Positions 1-12,340 of a DNA stretch of 64,000 bases are shown piece by piece; position 1 is the stretch's first letter; each line of letters starts with the position of its first letter. The DNA lies in contig NC_134675.1 of the NCBI RefSeq assembly GCF_030463565.1, positions 11,243,862 to 11,307,861 of the forward strand. Direction: 5' to 3'. Source of the DNA: Pelecanus crispus. Taxonomy: Eukaryota; Chordata; Aves; Pelecaniformes; Pelecanidae. The notes beneath the pieces were generated by a model, which was given only the letters and a program-made list of their open reading frames with translations, searched no databases and was not told where the DNA came from. The translations under genes were made by a program, and so were the position numbers.

Positions 1-62
1 CACAAAGCACAGCACTATGAGGGCTGCTATGGGGAAGATTAACTCCATCTCAGCCAGACACA
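1..62 (-). mobile_element. 5' edge of the 3' LTR of a decayed ERV, cut by the window edge
   Basis: Read on the minus strand this is the start of the LTR family repeated through the window: TG, the GGCTGAGATGGAGTTAA block and the ATAGTGCTGTG block. A purine tract (GAATAAGGGGTGGA) lies just upstream on the minus strand, as in the intact copy at 18728-18740, so this is a 3' LTR. Most of it lies outside the window. Confidence 0.75.
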
Positions 63-494
63 ATACAACCTCCACCCCTTATTCCGTACCATTTGCGTCA
101 TGCTCAGGTCCCACTTAATTTAAGATATATCGTCTGACCATTCCATTGCACTTAGTTCTCATTACTGAAATCCCTTCTTACCAACACTTACAACTTGAAC
201 TACATACTTAAACCATCTTTATACCCAACATACAGATTTATACATTCTCATTAACTACTGTCCCCCGGGCTTCCTCCACTCCTCCAGATGTTCACAAACA
301 GGCTATGACTTGGGTCGCATCTGTCAAGATGGGTGTTCAGGACAGGAGAAGCAGTATGTTCAATTGTTGGGCACCAACACCGGCTTGGTTTGACCCATCA
401 TTGTACTTGTCTGGTTCCTTGAGAAACTCACTCTTCGTCAGTTCAGGTCATTCCTGCTACATTGCTTCCTACAACATGCAGCTCACATCACAGA

Positions 495-1933
495 TTACTT
501 TTCCCCCAAGATTAGATCTCCTTGAGGCACACACTGGATCTCCCCGTCCTTCCGCATTACCCACCAAGTACACCCAGGTCCTTGAGCGAAGACAATCCCA
601 CAAATGGGTTTGCCTTTTCCCATGGGAGGAGCAATCCACACTGCCTTCCCCAGCCACTTCCCCATGTGCACTACGGGGACCTTATCTCCTCCCACAGTAT
701 GTAGGGGTTTTGTTTGGGCAGGACCAGGACAGTTAGCAGATCCTCTGGTGTTAACCAGCCAAGTGGCTTCTGCTAAATTTGTATCCCAGTGTTTCCACGC
801 CCCATTGCCCAACACTCTCAACATAGTCTTTAACAGTCCACTATATCTCTCAATCTTTCCAGAGGCTTGTGGGTGATAGGGAATGTGATACACCCACTCA
901 ATGCCCTGTTTCTTTGCCCAGTAGTTTATGAGGTTATTTTGGAAATGAGTCCCATTGTCCGATTCAATTGTTTCTGGGGTACCATGTCGCCACAGAATTT
1001 GCCTTTCAAGGCCTAAGATGGTGTTTTGGGCAGTGGCATGGCTTACAGGGTATGTTTCTAGTCACCTAGTAGTTGCTTCCACCATGGTGAGTATGTAGTG
1101 CTTGCCTTGGTGTGTTTGTGGCAGTGGTCCAATGTGGTCAATTTTCCAGGCCTCGCCATATCGAAAACCCAGCCACTGCCCTCTGTTCCAGGGAGATTTT
1201 ACTCGTGTGGCTTGCTTGATTTCAGCTCATGTTTCAGAGTCATGGGTGACTTGTGTGATGGCCTCCATGGTCAGGTCCACCCTCGATCACGAGCCCATCT
1301 GTATGTTGCATCTCTCCCTAGATGTCCCAATGTTTCGTGGGCCCACCAAGATACAAATAGCTCACCCTTATGCTCCCAAACCAGGTCCACCTGAGCTATT
1401 TCAATTTTGGCAGCCTTGTCCACCTGTTCGTTGTTTCGATGTTCTTCAGTGGCACAGCTTTTGGGCATGTGAGCATTTTCATGACGCACCTTTAGAGCAA
1501 TGTTTTCTACCCAGGTAGTGATGTCCTGCCACAATGCAGCAGCCCAGATGGGTTTACCTCTGTACTGCCAATTGGTATTCTTCCACTGCTGTAGCCACCC
1601 CCATAGGGCATTAGCCACCATCCAGGAGTCAGTATAGAGACAGAGTACTGGCCATTTTTCTCATTCAGCAATCTCTAGGGCTAGTTGGATGGCTTTCACT
1701 TCTGCAAGCTGACTTGACTCACCTTCTCCTTCAGTGGCCTCAACGACTTGTTGTGTGGGACTCCACACAGCAGCTTTCCACTTCTGATGGTTTCCTACCA
1801 CACGACAGGATCCATCAGTAAACAAAACATAACGCCTTTCATCTTCTGATAACTCACTATATGGTGGTGCTTCTTGGGCACGAGCCACCTCCTCAGGCAG
1901 TGCTCCAAAATCTCTGCCTTCTGGCCACTCCAT
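495..1933 (-). pseudogene. ERV RNase H-integrase remnant
   Basis: Three open pieces in different frames make up this remnant. 1933-1661 holds the RNase H start with an LFTDGS motif. 1621-1271 holds the RNase H end and the zinc-binding integrase N-terminus (GHLGRDATYRWA). 893-495 holds the last part of the integrase core, with the catalytic-Glu block KIERYSGLLK and the C-terminal domain. Frame changes separate the pieces, so no single pol protein could be made. Family assignment rests on residue-level similarity to the intact frame at 16464-18275. Confidence 0.85.
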
Positions 1934-2414
1934 GATCTCTTCCAGGATTCCTGGGCAGTTGGGTTTACCCAGTCGAGCTCATTGCGTGATCAACGCTACC
2001 CACTTACTCCATGTAGCATTGGTTGTGTGATGTGTAGAGGGAATGTTTCCTTTGAAAATCCAGTGTAGCACAGGCAATCATCGCAGTGACAAGAGGAGAC
2101 ATGATTCTGTACCAACAACTTCTGAAGCAGTGTGACCCACCTCGTATGCTGCTAGTATGTCTTTTTCAGTCGGGGTGTAGTGGGCTTCTGATCCTCGATA
2201 CCCCTGGCTCCAACACCCTAATGGTCGACCTTGGGTTTCTCCTGATGTTTTCTGCCAGAGGGTCCAGGTGAGACCATGTTCCCCAGCTGCAGTGTAGAGT
2301 ACATTTTACACAGCTGGTCCTGTCTGGACAGGCCCAAGAGCTACTGCACGAGCTATTTCCTGTTTGATATGCTCAAAGGCTTGTTGTTGCTCAAGGCCCC
2401 ACTCAAAATAGTTC

Positions 2415-3232
2415 TCAATAGAGAGGGCTCACAAGCTGACTATAAGCTGGAATATGCATTCTCCAGAACCCCACAAGGCCTAGGAAAGCTTGTGTTTCCT
2501 TCTTGTTAGCTGGTGGAGACATAGTTGCTATCTTGTTGATCACATCCATAGGCACATGACAGCATCCATCCTGACATTTTATTCCTAAGAACTGAATCTC
2601 CTGTGCAGGTCCCTTGGCCTTGCTTTTCTTTATGGCAAACTGAGCTTTCAGAAGAATCTGAATTGCTCTTTTTCCCTTCTTAAACACTTCTGCCTTGTTT
2701 CCCCACATGATGATGTCATCGATGTATTGTAGATGTTCAGGGGCATCACCCTTTTCCAGTGCTTTCTGGATCAGTCCATGACAAATGGTGGGGCTGTGCT
2801 TCCACCCCTGGGGCAGTCGATTCCAGGTGTATTGGACACCCCGCAGGTGAAAGCAAACTGTGGCCTGCACTCTGCTGCCAAAGGAATTGAGAAAAACGCA
2901 TTGGGAATGTCACTTGTAGCATACCACTTGGCTGCCTTTGACTCCAGTTCATATTGCAGCTCTAACATGTCTGGTACAGCAGCACTCAGTGGTGGCGTCA
3001 TTTCGTTCAGGCCACGATAGTCCACTGTTAGTCTCCACTCTCCATTAAACTTCCGCACTGGCCATATGGGACTGTTAAAGGGTGAGCAAGTCTTGCTGAG
3101 CACTCCTTGGCTCTCCAGTTGATGAATCAGCTTATGGATGGGAGTCTCGGTTGGTGCGATATTGCCACTGGTGCACCGTCCTGGTAGCCATTGGCACCTA
3201 CTGTTCTTCAACTTGCAGCAATCCCACAACAA
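2415..3232 (-). pseudogene. ERV reverse transcriptase remnant
   Basis: Minus-strand frames 3232-2771 and 2870-2415 carry RT blocks: WPVRKFNGEWRLTVDYRGLN, then LPQGWKHSPTICHGLIQ, and the catalytic YIDD in QYIDDIIMWG. The frame shifts within the palm domain near 2830, so the enzyme is interrupted. The thumb and connection segment ends in LGLVGFWRMHIP before the frame is lost near 2415. Confidence 0.85.
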
Positions 3233-3311
3233 AGGGATCTTCTGAGAGGCCAGGCAGGGTCGATAACTGTTTGATCTTCTCTGTGTTCACAGTGGCTACA
3301 CCAAAAGCCTG

Positions 3312-4166
3312 TCAGTACCCCTTTGGGTCCTTGAAGTAGCCTCTCCTGAGGTAGTCTATACCAAAGATACAAGGGGCCTCTGGGCCGGTCACAGTGGGGT
3401 GCTTTTCCCACTTGTCCCCTGTTAAGCTCACCTCAGCCTTCAATACAGACAATTCTTGGCATCCCCCTGTCACTCCAGAGGTCCAGATGGGTTCTGTGCC
3501 CCTATACCCTGATGGCACCAGCATACACTGTGCACCAGTGTCTACCAAAGCCTTATACTTCTGTGGGTGTGATGTGCCAGGCCATCGAATCCACACAGTC
3601 CAGTATATCCGGTCATCCCTTTCCTCCTCCTGGCCAAAGGCAGGGACCCTCCATTCCTGTTCCTGGTCAGAGTATTCACTGTCTGACCCTTGCAGTGCCA
3701 GACCAGAAGTCCCCTCACCAGGATCAAGGGAGGTGATCTCAGTCCTTCTTCTATGTCTGGGAGATCGCTGATTGCCTTCTTGTGTCTCTACAGCAACTAA
3801 GCTGACAGCCTCCTTGGGTGGCCCCTTCTTAACAGCTGTCTCCCCTCTCAGGTCACGTACACAGGCTTCCAGCTTAAAGGTGGGTTCACCATCCCACTTC
3901 CTCACGTCCTCCCCCTGGTCACGCAGGAAGAAACAGAGTGTGCCACGTGGCACCTGCCTGGGGCTCCCTTTCCCTCTGACTGGGGCAGGAGGGGACTGAC
4001 TTCTTGGGGCACCCCTGACAGCCAAGGCACTAGCCCCATAGGGATGAGGAGGGACAGAGATTCTCTTCAAAGTTTTGGAGCCAAGAAGACACTCTCTCCA
4101 CAGTTGGTGTATCCCTATCCAGGCATTACATTGTTGCCAAGCTGTTAGAATATGATACTGGGGCAC
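3312..4166 (-). pseudogene. ERV gag C-terminus fused to aspartic protease (open through the gag-pro junction)
   Basis: This 284-codon open frame runs from the late gag region (GTLCFFLRDQGEDVRKWDG) into the protease motif LVDTGAQCMLVPSGYRG and on to IFGIDYLRRGYF. At the two positions where the other three copies have TAG codons, this copy has CAG (Gln) and TAT (Tyr). It therefore shows the sense-codon state of the junction. The protease Asp-Thr-Gly triad is present. The frame stops before RT. Confidence 0.8.
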
Positions 4167-4308
4167 TTTGAATCACCTTCCTCCACATGGTCCATGTGCA
4201 CAGGATGTCCTCTGGATCTTTGGAGACCTCATCATTGTCTAGATCACTGTAGATGACTTCCAGCACCGCTAATTCTCTCAGGTACTGGATGCCTTCATCT
4301 GCGGTAGT

Positions 4309-5028
4309 CTACCTTCCTTGGGAGTTCACAAGATCTTCTTTGAATGGATATCTTGCCCTCACACTAGAGAGGAGCCGTCTCCAGAGACTGCAAATTTCTG
4401 CCTTTTTTCCAATTCCTCTCTCAGTTCCCTGGTTTCTAGCAAGGGATCCCAACTGTTGGGCTTCCTTACCTTCCAATTGCTGACTGTCAGCCCCATTATC
4501 CCAGCATCGGAGCAGCCAGGCAGCAATCCGCTCACCTGGCTGGCGGCTGTAATCTTTCCGCATGTTTTGAAGTTCTGACAAGGTCAGGGACCGGGTAGTT
4601 TCCTCTTCCTGTTTGAATTCTCCCACTCCTTCCTCCAGTCGAAGGACAGGCTTCTTGATCAAACCCTTCCTCTTCCTCCTCCTCCCTTACTAATTGATGA
4701 TATGGACCTGTTGACCTTGTCCATTGTTTCTTTTTCACTACTGGGGCAATTACTGTAGCTGTTGTTGTTTGGGTACCTATCTCAACCATGGTGTCCTCAG
4801 ATGCAGTTTGGATCCCTGCCTCAACCACGGTCCTCTGAGAGTACTGAACTGTGGCTCGGTAGGCACAGGCCAGGCCCCAGTACAGTACTGGTTTTCATTG
4901 GGGTAGGCAAGGCACCCTTCTATCACGTGGCGTGTCAGTTTGCCAGGGATGTTTGCCTGTTCAGGTGTAAAGCCCCAGGTTATGGGAGGTGATAACCATC
5001 CTAGGAATCTGCCCAAATCGTTCCACAC
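4309..5028 (-). pseudogene. ERV gag N-terminal and central remnant
   Basis: Three overlapping frames (5028-4777, 4828-4532, 4662-4309) match, in order, parts of the Gag encoded at 13066-15087. These are the PPITWGFTPEQ block (PPVFWNFTPEQ in the intact copy), the acidic linker before TRSL, and the capsid-like segment with AAWLLRCWDNG and SLWRRLLSSV. Frameshifts separate them. The hydrophobic N-terminal domain of the intact copy is not visible upstream of 5040. Confidence 0.7.
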
Positions 5029-5040
5029 ACCCTGCCATGT

Positions 5041-6871
5041 GTTTTTTCTGCTGGCTATTTGATTTTACATTTTGAAGATTTCAAAATCTTTTACTTCAAA
5101 AATAAATTATTTGCCCTAAATACGAGTTTGAAGCAGCTGTCCCATTATTCCCCAGCAAGCAAAGACATTTCTTTACATCCTTGGTTGCTCATTTTTTCAA
5201 CGCGTTATACCAAGCTATTCAAGGCTTATCTGTTCTGAAAATTGTAGGCCTTGCTGCCATGGGCAGGGATTCATGTCTAACATTATATGTATATCTTAGT
5301 CTCATGCTCACTTCAGGAGTGGGAGCCTCTTCTAATGAACATGGTAGGTGCACGCAGAGGGCACTGATTCTTAAGTTCTTTTATAAACTCCTCCAGGTTC
5401 ATACATGCAGCTTCAGATACAAAAATCCCTCCTACGAGTGTGTCCCAAGACAGGGACAGGCTAACATTGTCCCAGCACTCAGCTCCTGGTTTATCCCCTG
5501 TATAGAAATGCCAAAAAAATTTATGTTGAAGTGGGTAATACACACCTACAGCTAAACATATCCAGTTGGGGTGACTTGGCAGGTTATACCTATCAGCTGA
5601 GCCCCAGTAACTGAATGTGCTCAGCCTGCTCCACTTAGGAGGCAAGAAACACTGGATTAAGCCTCTTCTTACTTCAGAGAAATGCCACAATTGGGACAAC
5701 CTAGGAGTCTGCAGATGGACTCTGATGGCAACTCACCTGGTAGAGGGTCTTTTGTAACATTTCTGTGATTCATCTGTGCTTAACTTTGTTCCCATGTTGT
5801 AAGCTGGGTTTTTTTTTCTGTCCCTTGAGCATGTAGATAGCATCTTAAGCATCCTTGGTGTGACTTCAAAGACCTACATCTGCTTAGCACAATGTCATTT
5901 CTACTTATTCCTTGCACTTCTGTTATAAACTTGGCCAACCCCATGTGGAAAGCACTGTTTTAAGATTTTTTTTGAGGTGAAGTTACCTCTGAAATTGCCA
6001 GAGCTGGTATGTACTTAGCAGGCAGGGGTGGAAAACAGCAAAGTTTTAGGTGCTGTCTGGTTTCTTTTTTTGGACTGTGATTCGACAGGGAAAGCAAGAA
6101 ACAGAATGAAAAGGGCGTTTTGTTCAATCTGTGGTTTTGTACCCAGCAAGGAGGAATGGACAATCTGCTTGAATTCCAGTTTTACAAAAGAGCGATCTCT
6201 GGGTTTTATTTAGAATAAAATTGAAGAGACTCCAAAGGTCTTCTATTCTGCAAATCCATAGTGCAAATACGGAAAAAATGAGAGAGCGCTTCGTTAATCT
6301 TTTTGACAGGACTATCTAGAAGTAAAGCTTCTTCAAACACTGGTAACTGTTTGACACTTCCAAAGCTGAGAGCACAAAGTGAATAAATTCATTCTTACTT
6401 CCATTACTTCCATCCATACTTACTTACTGGATATTTGGCAAGTCCCAGTCAAAATTTGGATAGAAGAGTTGTCAAATGTTAGCTAGGGATGGTCAATCTG
6501 CCTTGATGGTAGTGGTTGTCTCTGTTAGAAACGGGCACAATCACTTTGGACAAACTTCATGAGACATTAGCGCGTGAGCTATGTGTGCTTAGGCTGTCAG
6601 CTTGGCTTGGTTTTGGGTCATCTTGAAGGTGTAAAATGTCAAGGAAGGATGCAGGAATTCTGCAGCTGGATGACTCTGCTCTCCCACCTTGGGTTCACAC
6701 ATTGCCTATCAAAAAGGAGAGCTGTCAGAGCCATGTCAAGGAATCGTTGGTTGGGATGCAGGCTGGCGCTGCTTCTCAGGCTGATCCTCAGCAATCCCAG
6801 GATTGATTAGTAGCCATAGTTCACACTTCCTACATGACCTCGAGCTAATTTACTGAACAGCTCTGAGCCTC
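5041..6871. other. No recognised gene
   Basis: Single-copy-looking, AT-leaning DNA between ERV remnants. The only longer frame is 5313-5699 on the minus strand (128 codons, several Trp and Cys); I recognise no family and give it little weight. The rest shows nothing I can name. Confidence 0.5.
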
Positions 6872-7422
6872 TGTCCTGGTTTCGGCTGGAATAGAGTTAA
6901 TTTTCTTCCTAGTAGCAGGCATAGTGCTGTGGTTTGGATTTAGTAGGAGAAGAATGTTGATAACACACTGATGTTTTAGTTGTTGCTAAGTACTGCTTAT
7001 GTTAGTCAAGGACTTTTCAGCTTCCCATGCTCTGCCAGATGCACAAGAAACTGGGAGGGGGCACAGCCAGAACAGTTGATCCAAACTGACCAAAGGGCTA
7101 TTCCATACCATATGATGTCATGCTCAGTATATAAACTGGGGGGGGTTGGCTGGGGAGCAGCGATCGCTGCTCGGGAACTGTGTGGGCATCGGTTGGCGGG
7201 TGGTGAGCAATTGCATTGTGCATCACTTGCTTTGTATATTATTATTATTATTATTACTACTACTACTATTTTATTTTATTTCAGTTATTAAACTGTTCTT
7301 ATCTCAACCCAGGAGTTTTCTCACTCTTACTCTTCCGATTCTCTCCCCCATCCCACCGGGTCAGGGGGAGTGAGTGAGCGGCTGTGTGGTGCTTAGTTGC
7401 TGGCTATGGTTAAACCACAACA
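6872..7422 (+). mobile_element. Solo LTR of the ERV-L-like family
   Basis: A complete 551-bp LTR starting TGTCCTGG and ending CCACAACA. It is flanked on both sides by the identical 5-bp target duplication GCCTC (6867-6871 and 7423-7427). Inside are a CRE-like TGATGTCA, a TATA box, the 18-bp palindrome GAGCAGCGATCGCTGCTC and an ATTA simple repeat before the ATTAAA poly(A) signal. No internal ERV sequence adjoins it, so it is a solo LTR made by LTR-LTR recombination. A 5-bp duplication is what ERV-L integrases usually leave. Confidence 0.93.
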
Positions 7423-9394
7423 GCCTCCTTCATCACTTGAGGTTCATAACAACTAAAGGAAAACAGGCAGCTGCAAGGCCTAATTCATTAATGTTTTCGA
7501 AGTGCTTTACAATTTTTAGGCAGAAGCAACATTATTTTTCAGTATTCCTGGAAGGCCAAACTGTCAACAGTCTGTTTACCCAGGGGAATATGTGAATGGC
7601 TCTGGCGACAAACAGCCCCAGGAACAGATGCACTTTTCAGACTGCAAGGCTGGGTACAAAATAAAAGCAGCACAATGGGGAAGTCTGCACAAGTAAGATC
7701 CTTTGTGAAGACAAAGGACAGCTACAGAATCTGTCCACAGAGGCCTCGGCTGTGTGGAGGTGTTGGGAGGCATCTTCAGAGAAAGGCTGCAGAAAGGTAT
7801 GTGCTTAGAGATATGGTCTTGTGTGGTTTGCCTTTCTACTAGAACAGAGAGTGAGTGTGCTAGCACATCTCTGAGCCTGCCCAGATCATGTGTCTGACCT
7901 CTGTTAGACACATGGGGTGTATCAACACGATCAGCTGCGGGCAGCTCCAAAGCTGCTCTTCAGACCAGACTCTTGTGGCTGCCAGCCATAGCTTGGACAC
8001 GGCAGGCACTCTCTGGAGAGTAGGCAGACCTGGGAGCCTGAGCAGAGGCAAGTGCCTTCTCAGCATGTCCTGTCTGCACTCCCAGCAGCCCACCAAGACT
8101 CCTGTTTGGATGGGCAGCGAGCGGCATGTGGAATATGCTCTGGGCACTGCTCTTCCCAATTCTTGCACACGTACACCAGCATATATGGCCTCTTTCTTAG
8201 TATCACTTCTGAATTTACCCACTGAATCCGACTTGATGTAACCCATGTGCTGCAAGAAGAGTCACTAACAGAAGGTAGGACTCTACAGGCTGCAGGAGTC
8301 TATCCTGCTTCTTGATGCTCTCTCAGAGAACAGTCACTCCCATCAATAAGCAAGGGCACAGGGGTATGCAGCAGTGCAACTTAGTGAGAAGGAAGTACAT
8401 TATTTTAAAGGTTTTGAATTTTCTTGAACCTTCTGTAAATTTGTCCCCCCAAAATATAATTAAAATGTCTTAAAGAACACTGTCCCCTCTGAAATGCAGT
8501 GCTGAACAGATGCTCACAAGGTCTTCTCCCACCTTCTCTAACATGAAATTCCCTGGGACTGACTTTGCCAGGCAGAATCTCTTTTTCCACCTGAGTCCTG
8601 CTCTTGGCTTAGAGAAGCTCCAACTCCAGTTTGATTCACTGAGCTAAGAAGTTATGTTTTGTTCTCACAGTGCTCCAGTGGGAAATCTGAAGATTCATGA
8701 AAACGTCCAGTCCTCAGCCCACACTACTCACTAATTTAATCTTTAGTTCTTTGTTCTTTTTATCAGCCCCAGAGTATTCTTATATTCACAACCAACTCCA
8801 TTCTGCAGTGGCATTTTAATTGCCAAAGTTAGTCTAAGAATAGATCTTTGCCCTCTCATCGTTTCCTCATACTCACCCACATGGTGTCTATTTTCATCTG
8901 TCTTTTGTCTCCCACCTCGACTGTAAACTCTATGGGACACAGCCTTTTTGCCCTGTGCTCATACAGCACCTAGCACAGCGATGTCATGGCCTGTGATGAG
9001 AGCTCTTTAGAGCTCTGTTGATAACAACAACATGGGGCACTTTTCCCTTCGGGAAGCTGCTTGCTAGATGTTGTTATTTGAATCTCAGAGGCCAGGAGGT
9101 TGTGAGTGTTGGGACCTAAAGCTGCTCTAGGGGTAATAGGGAGATGGTAAGAAGCAAGGACTGGCAAGGTGGTAAGTTACTATCCATTAGTGTGGATTTT
9201 AGTTAGCTCCATGATAACACACAATACCCATCTTAAACCACACAGGGTGATTTCACTTAACACAATGATTTAAGCTGACAGTGTCAACCTACACTTGAAA
9301 ATGTTGACCCCGAAACCCAAAGATTTCCAGGTCAGCTACATGTGCCTGTCAATGTACCAGTGGCTCTCAGTACCAGTGAACAAAAGCACCAGTT
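7423..9394. other. No recognised gene
   Basis: No exon with convincing splice sites, no transposon and no RNA gene recognised. Open frames here (for example 7888-8241 plus) look like chance. Confidence 0.5.
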
Positions 9395-10607
9395 TCCTGG
9401 CACTGCGGCCACTCCAACCACAGCCACAGGCACAGGGGCCAATCCAACCACAGTGACAGGCACCATGGCTAAACCAGAGAACCAACCCATGCCGGTATCA
9501 GTTGCCCCTATGCAGAAGAAAAAACACATGAGAAAATCGGCTCATTTAGTAAGGGATGAGGATGAACCAGGGCCATCATGAGAACAGGAGGAGGAAGAAC
9601 CCATAAATGAGATGGCAACCACCCGATCCCTATCCCTGAGTGAGCTGCGACACATACGAAAAGATTTCAGTCATCGTGCAGGCAAGCACATCATCACCTG
9701 GCTGATCTGATGCTGGGATAACGGGCTCAGTAGCCTGGAATTAGAGGGTAAGGAAGCCAAGCAGCTGGGATCCCTTTCTAGGGAAGGGGGCACTGATAAA
9801 GCAATTGGAAAAGGGGCACAAACCCTCAGCCTCTGGAGGCGACTTCTGTCAAGCGTGAAGGAAAGGTATCCCTTCAAGGAAGATGTTGTATATCGCCCAG
9901 GCAAATGGACCACCACAGAGAGAGGTGTCCAGTACCTGAGGGAATTAGGCGTGCTGGAGGTGATTTATGGTGACCTGAATGATGAGCAGTTACCCAAAGA
10001 TCCAGATGAAGTCAGGTGCACACAACCCATGTGGCGAAAGTTGGTATGGAGCACACCAGCGTTGTATGACAACTCATTGGCAATACTGGCCTGGAAAGAT
10101 GACGAGGCACCAACGGTGGATGAAGTGGCTGGCCGACTCGGGGAATACGAAGAAAGCATCTCTTCCTCCCTACGGGCCTGTGTCTCAGCTGCGGAAAAAA
10201 TGTCTGAAAAACTGTGCCGGGAGTTCCAGCAACTAAGAGAGGATCTGTCCTACTCCCCACCTGGATGGACCAGTATCTCAGCCATTAGGACTCAACATCC
10301 TTCTGCTCAAGATAGAGGATATAGAGGATACACACCACGGGGCACCCTGTGGTTTTACCTGCGTGATTATGGAGAGGACATGAGGAAGTGGGATGGAAAA
10401 CCCACCTCGACCCTAGAGGCACGGGTGCAGGAGTTGCAAGGAAAAACTACTACAAAAGGCGGTTCTCCCAGGAAAATTGCAGCTCCAGTTTCCAGTGAGC
10501 AGTTCCCCAGACAGAGTAAGAGGGATAATTTTATTTCCGACCTTGATCAAGGGACTTTTGATTCACATTTACAGGAAGTGAACAGCAAATACTATGACCA
10601 GGACTAG
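9395..10607 (+). pseudogene. Element 1 gag, two premature TGA stops
   Basis: One frame throughout, similar to the Gag at 13066-15087 but without its first 240 or so codons. In-frame TGA codons occur at 9579-9581 and inside the TWL-CWDNG segment near 9708. Both align with Arg codons in element 2, so both fit CGA-to-TGA decay at CpG. The frame ends at TAG 10605-10607, the same family-wide gag terminator as at 15085. No CCHC zinc knuckle is present. Confidence 0.88.
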
Positions 10608-12266
10608 AGGGACCCTGCCTCCAGCCAGGTGGAGGAAAGGGACAACCGGGTTTACTGGACTGTGTGGATTTGATGGCCTGGAACGTCAGACCCACAGGAG
10701 TAGAAGGCTCTAGTGGACACCGGTGCACAGTGTACCCTAATGCCATCAAGCTATAGAGTGGAAGAACCCATTTGTATTTCTGGAGTGACAGGGGGATCCC
10801 AACAGCTAACTGTACTGGAAGCTGAAGTGAGCCTAACTGGGAATGAGTGGCAAAAGCACCCCATTGTGACTGGCCCAGACGCTCCGTGCATCCTTGGCAT
10901 AGACTACCTCAGGAGAGGGTATTTCAAGGACCCAAAAGGGTACCGGTGGGCTTTTGGTATAGCTGCCTTGGAGATGGAGGAAATTAAACAGTGGTCCACC
11001 TTGCCCAGTCTCTCAGAGGACCCTTCTGTTGTGGGGTTGCTGAAATTCAACGAACAACAGGTGCCGATCGCTACCACAACAGTGCACCAGTGGAAATATC
11101 ACACCAACCGAGACTCCCTGATTCCCATCCATAACCTGATTCGTCGACTGGAGAGCCAGGGAGTGATCAGCAAGACTCGCTCACCCTTTAACAGTCCCAT
11201 ATGGCCAGTGCGAAAGTCTAATGGGGAGTGGAGACTAACAGTGGACTATCGTGGCCTGAACGAAGTTACACCGCTGCTGAGTGCTGCCGTGCCAGACAGG
11301 CTAGAACTTCAATATGAACTGGAGTCAAAGGCAGCTAAGTGGTATGCCACAATTGATATTGCTAATGCATTTTTCTCCATCCCTTTGGCAGCAGAGTGCA
11401 GGCCCCAGTTTGCTTTTACCTGGAGGGGTGTTCAGTACACCTGAAACCGACTGCCCCAGGGGTGGAAGCACAGCCCCACCATTTGCCATGGACTGATCCA
11501 GACAGCACTGGAACAGGGTGAAGCTCCAGAACATCTGCAGTACATTGATGACATCATTGTGTGGGGCAATACAGCAGAAGAAGTTTTTGAGAAAGGAAAG
11601 AAAAGAGTCCAAATCCTTCTGAAGGCTGGTTTTGCCATAAAACAGAGTAAGGTCAAGGGACCTGCACAGGAGATCCAGTTTTTAGGAATAAAATGGCAAG
11701 ATGGACGTCATCAGATCCCAATGGATGTAATCATCAAAATAACAGCCATGTCCCCACCAACTAGCAAAAAGGCAACACAAGCTTTCTTAGGCGTTGTGGG
11801 TTTTTGGAGAATGCATATTCCAAATTACAGCCAGATCGTAAGCCCTCTCTATCAAGTGACCCGGAAGAAGAACGAATTCAAATGGGGCCCTGAGCAACAA
11901 CAAGCCTTTGAACAAATTAAACGGGAGATAGTTCATGCAGTAGCCCTTGGGCCAGTCCGGGCAGGGCAGGATATTACAAATGTGCTCTACACTGCAGCTG
12001 GGGAGAATGGCCCTACCTGGAGCCTCTGGCAGAAAGCACCAGGGGAGACTCGAGGTCGACCCCTAGGGTTTTGGAGTCGGGGATACAGAGGATCCGAAGC
12101 CCGCTATACTCCAACTGAGAAAGAGATACTGGCAGCATATGAAGGGGTTCGAGCTGCTTCGGAAGTGGTTGGTACTGAAGCACAGCTCCTGCTGGCACCC
12201 CAACTGTCGGTGCTGGGCTGGATGTTCAAAGGGAGAGTCCCCTCTACACATCAGGCAACTGATGCT
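10608..12266 (+). pseudogene. Element 1 protease-reverse transcriptase, broken
   Basis: Reading continues in the gag frame past TAG 10605. It meets a copy-specific TGA in the junction (TGG ATT TGA TGG, about 10672) and the family-wide second TAG at 10701-10703. It then enters the protease (VDTGAQCTLMPS) and RT. A TGA at 11442-11444 replaces the Trp codon in the QYTWNRLPQG motif. The same frame resumes with the catalytic YIDD block and the connection domain, through AALGPVRAGQDITNVL to the start of RNase H, and stops at the CR1 filler. Confidence 0.88.
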
Positions 12267-12340
12267 AGGTCAGGCTGACAGGCCTGTAGTTCCCCAGGTC
12301 CTCCTTCCATCCCTTCTTGTAGATGGGCGTCACATTGGCA
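12267..12340 (-). mobile_element. 74-bp CR1 fragment used as filler in an ERV deletion
   Basis: Minus-strand CR1 RT sequence coding for the [13 protein letters not shown]...YRPVSLTS region. It joins ERV pol (ending in CAACTGATGCT) directly to ERV 3' UTR (CCAACACTGCACACC). By eye it differs from the reverse complement of the CR1 at 28037-29724 at about two positions. It is neither a 3'-tailed LINE insertion nor flanked by duplications. Confidence 0.85.

Larger units (their letters stand above)
63..5040 (-). mobile_element. Decayed ERV-L-like provirus interior (gag-pro-pol)
   Basis: Minus-strand order from high to low coordinate is gag (about 5028-4000), protease (about 3560), reverse transcriptase (3232-2415), RNase H (1933-1271) and integrase (to 495). 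It is the same family tree as the intact copy at 12401-19312 but clearly more divergent and broken by many frameshifts. No env or dUTPase reading is visible between the integrase stop at 495 and the LTR at 62. The 5' LTR and gag leader are missing: similarity stops near 5040. Unlike the other copies, its gag C-terminus and protease are joined in one open frame. Confidence 0.85.

Noticed and set aside
7888-8241. 117-codon frame with SSDQTLVAASHSLDTAGTLWR, reminiscent of WD repeats
   Set aside because: No splice sites, no match to the DNAI1 order and no continuation; low-complexity similarity only.
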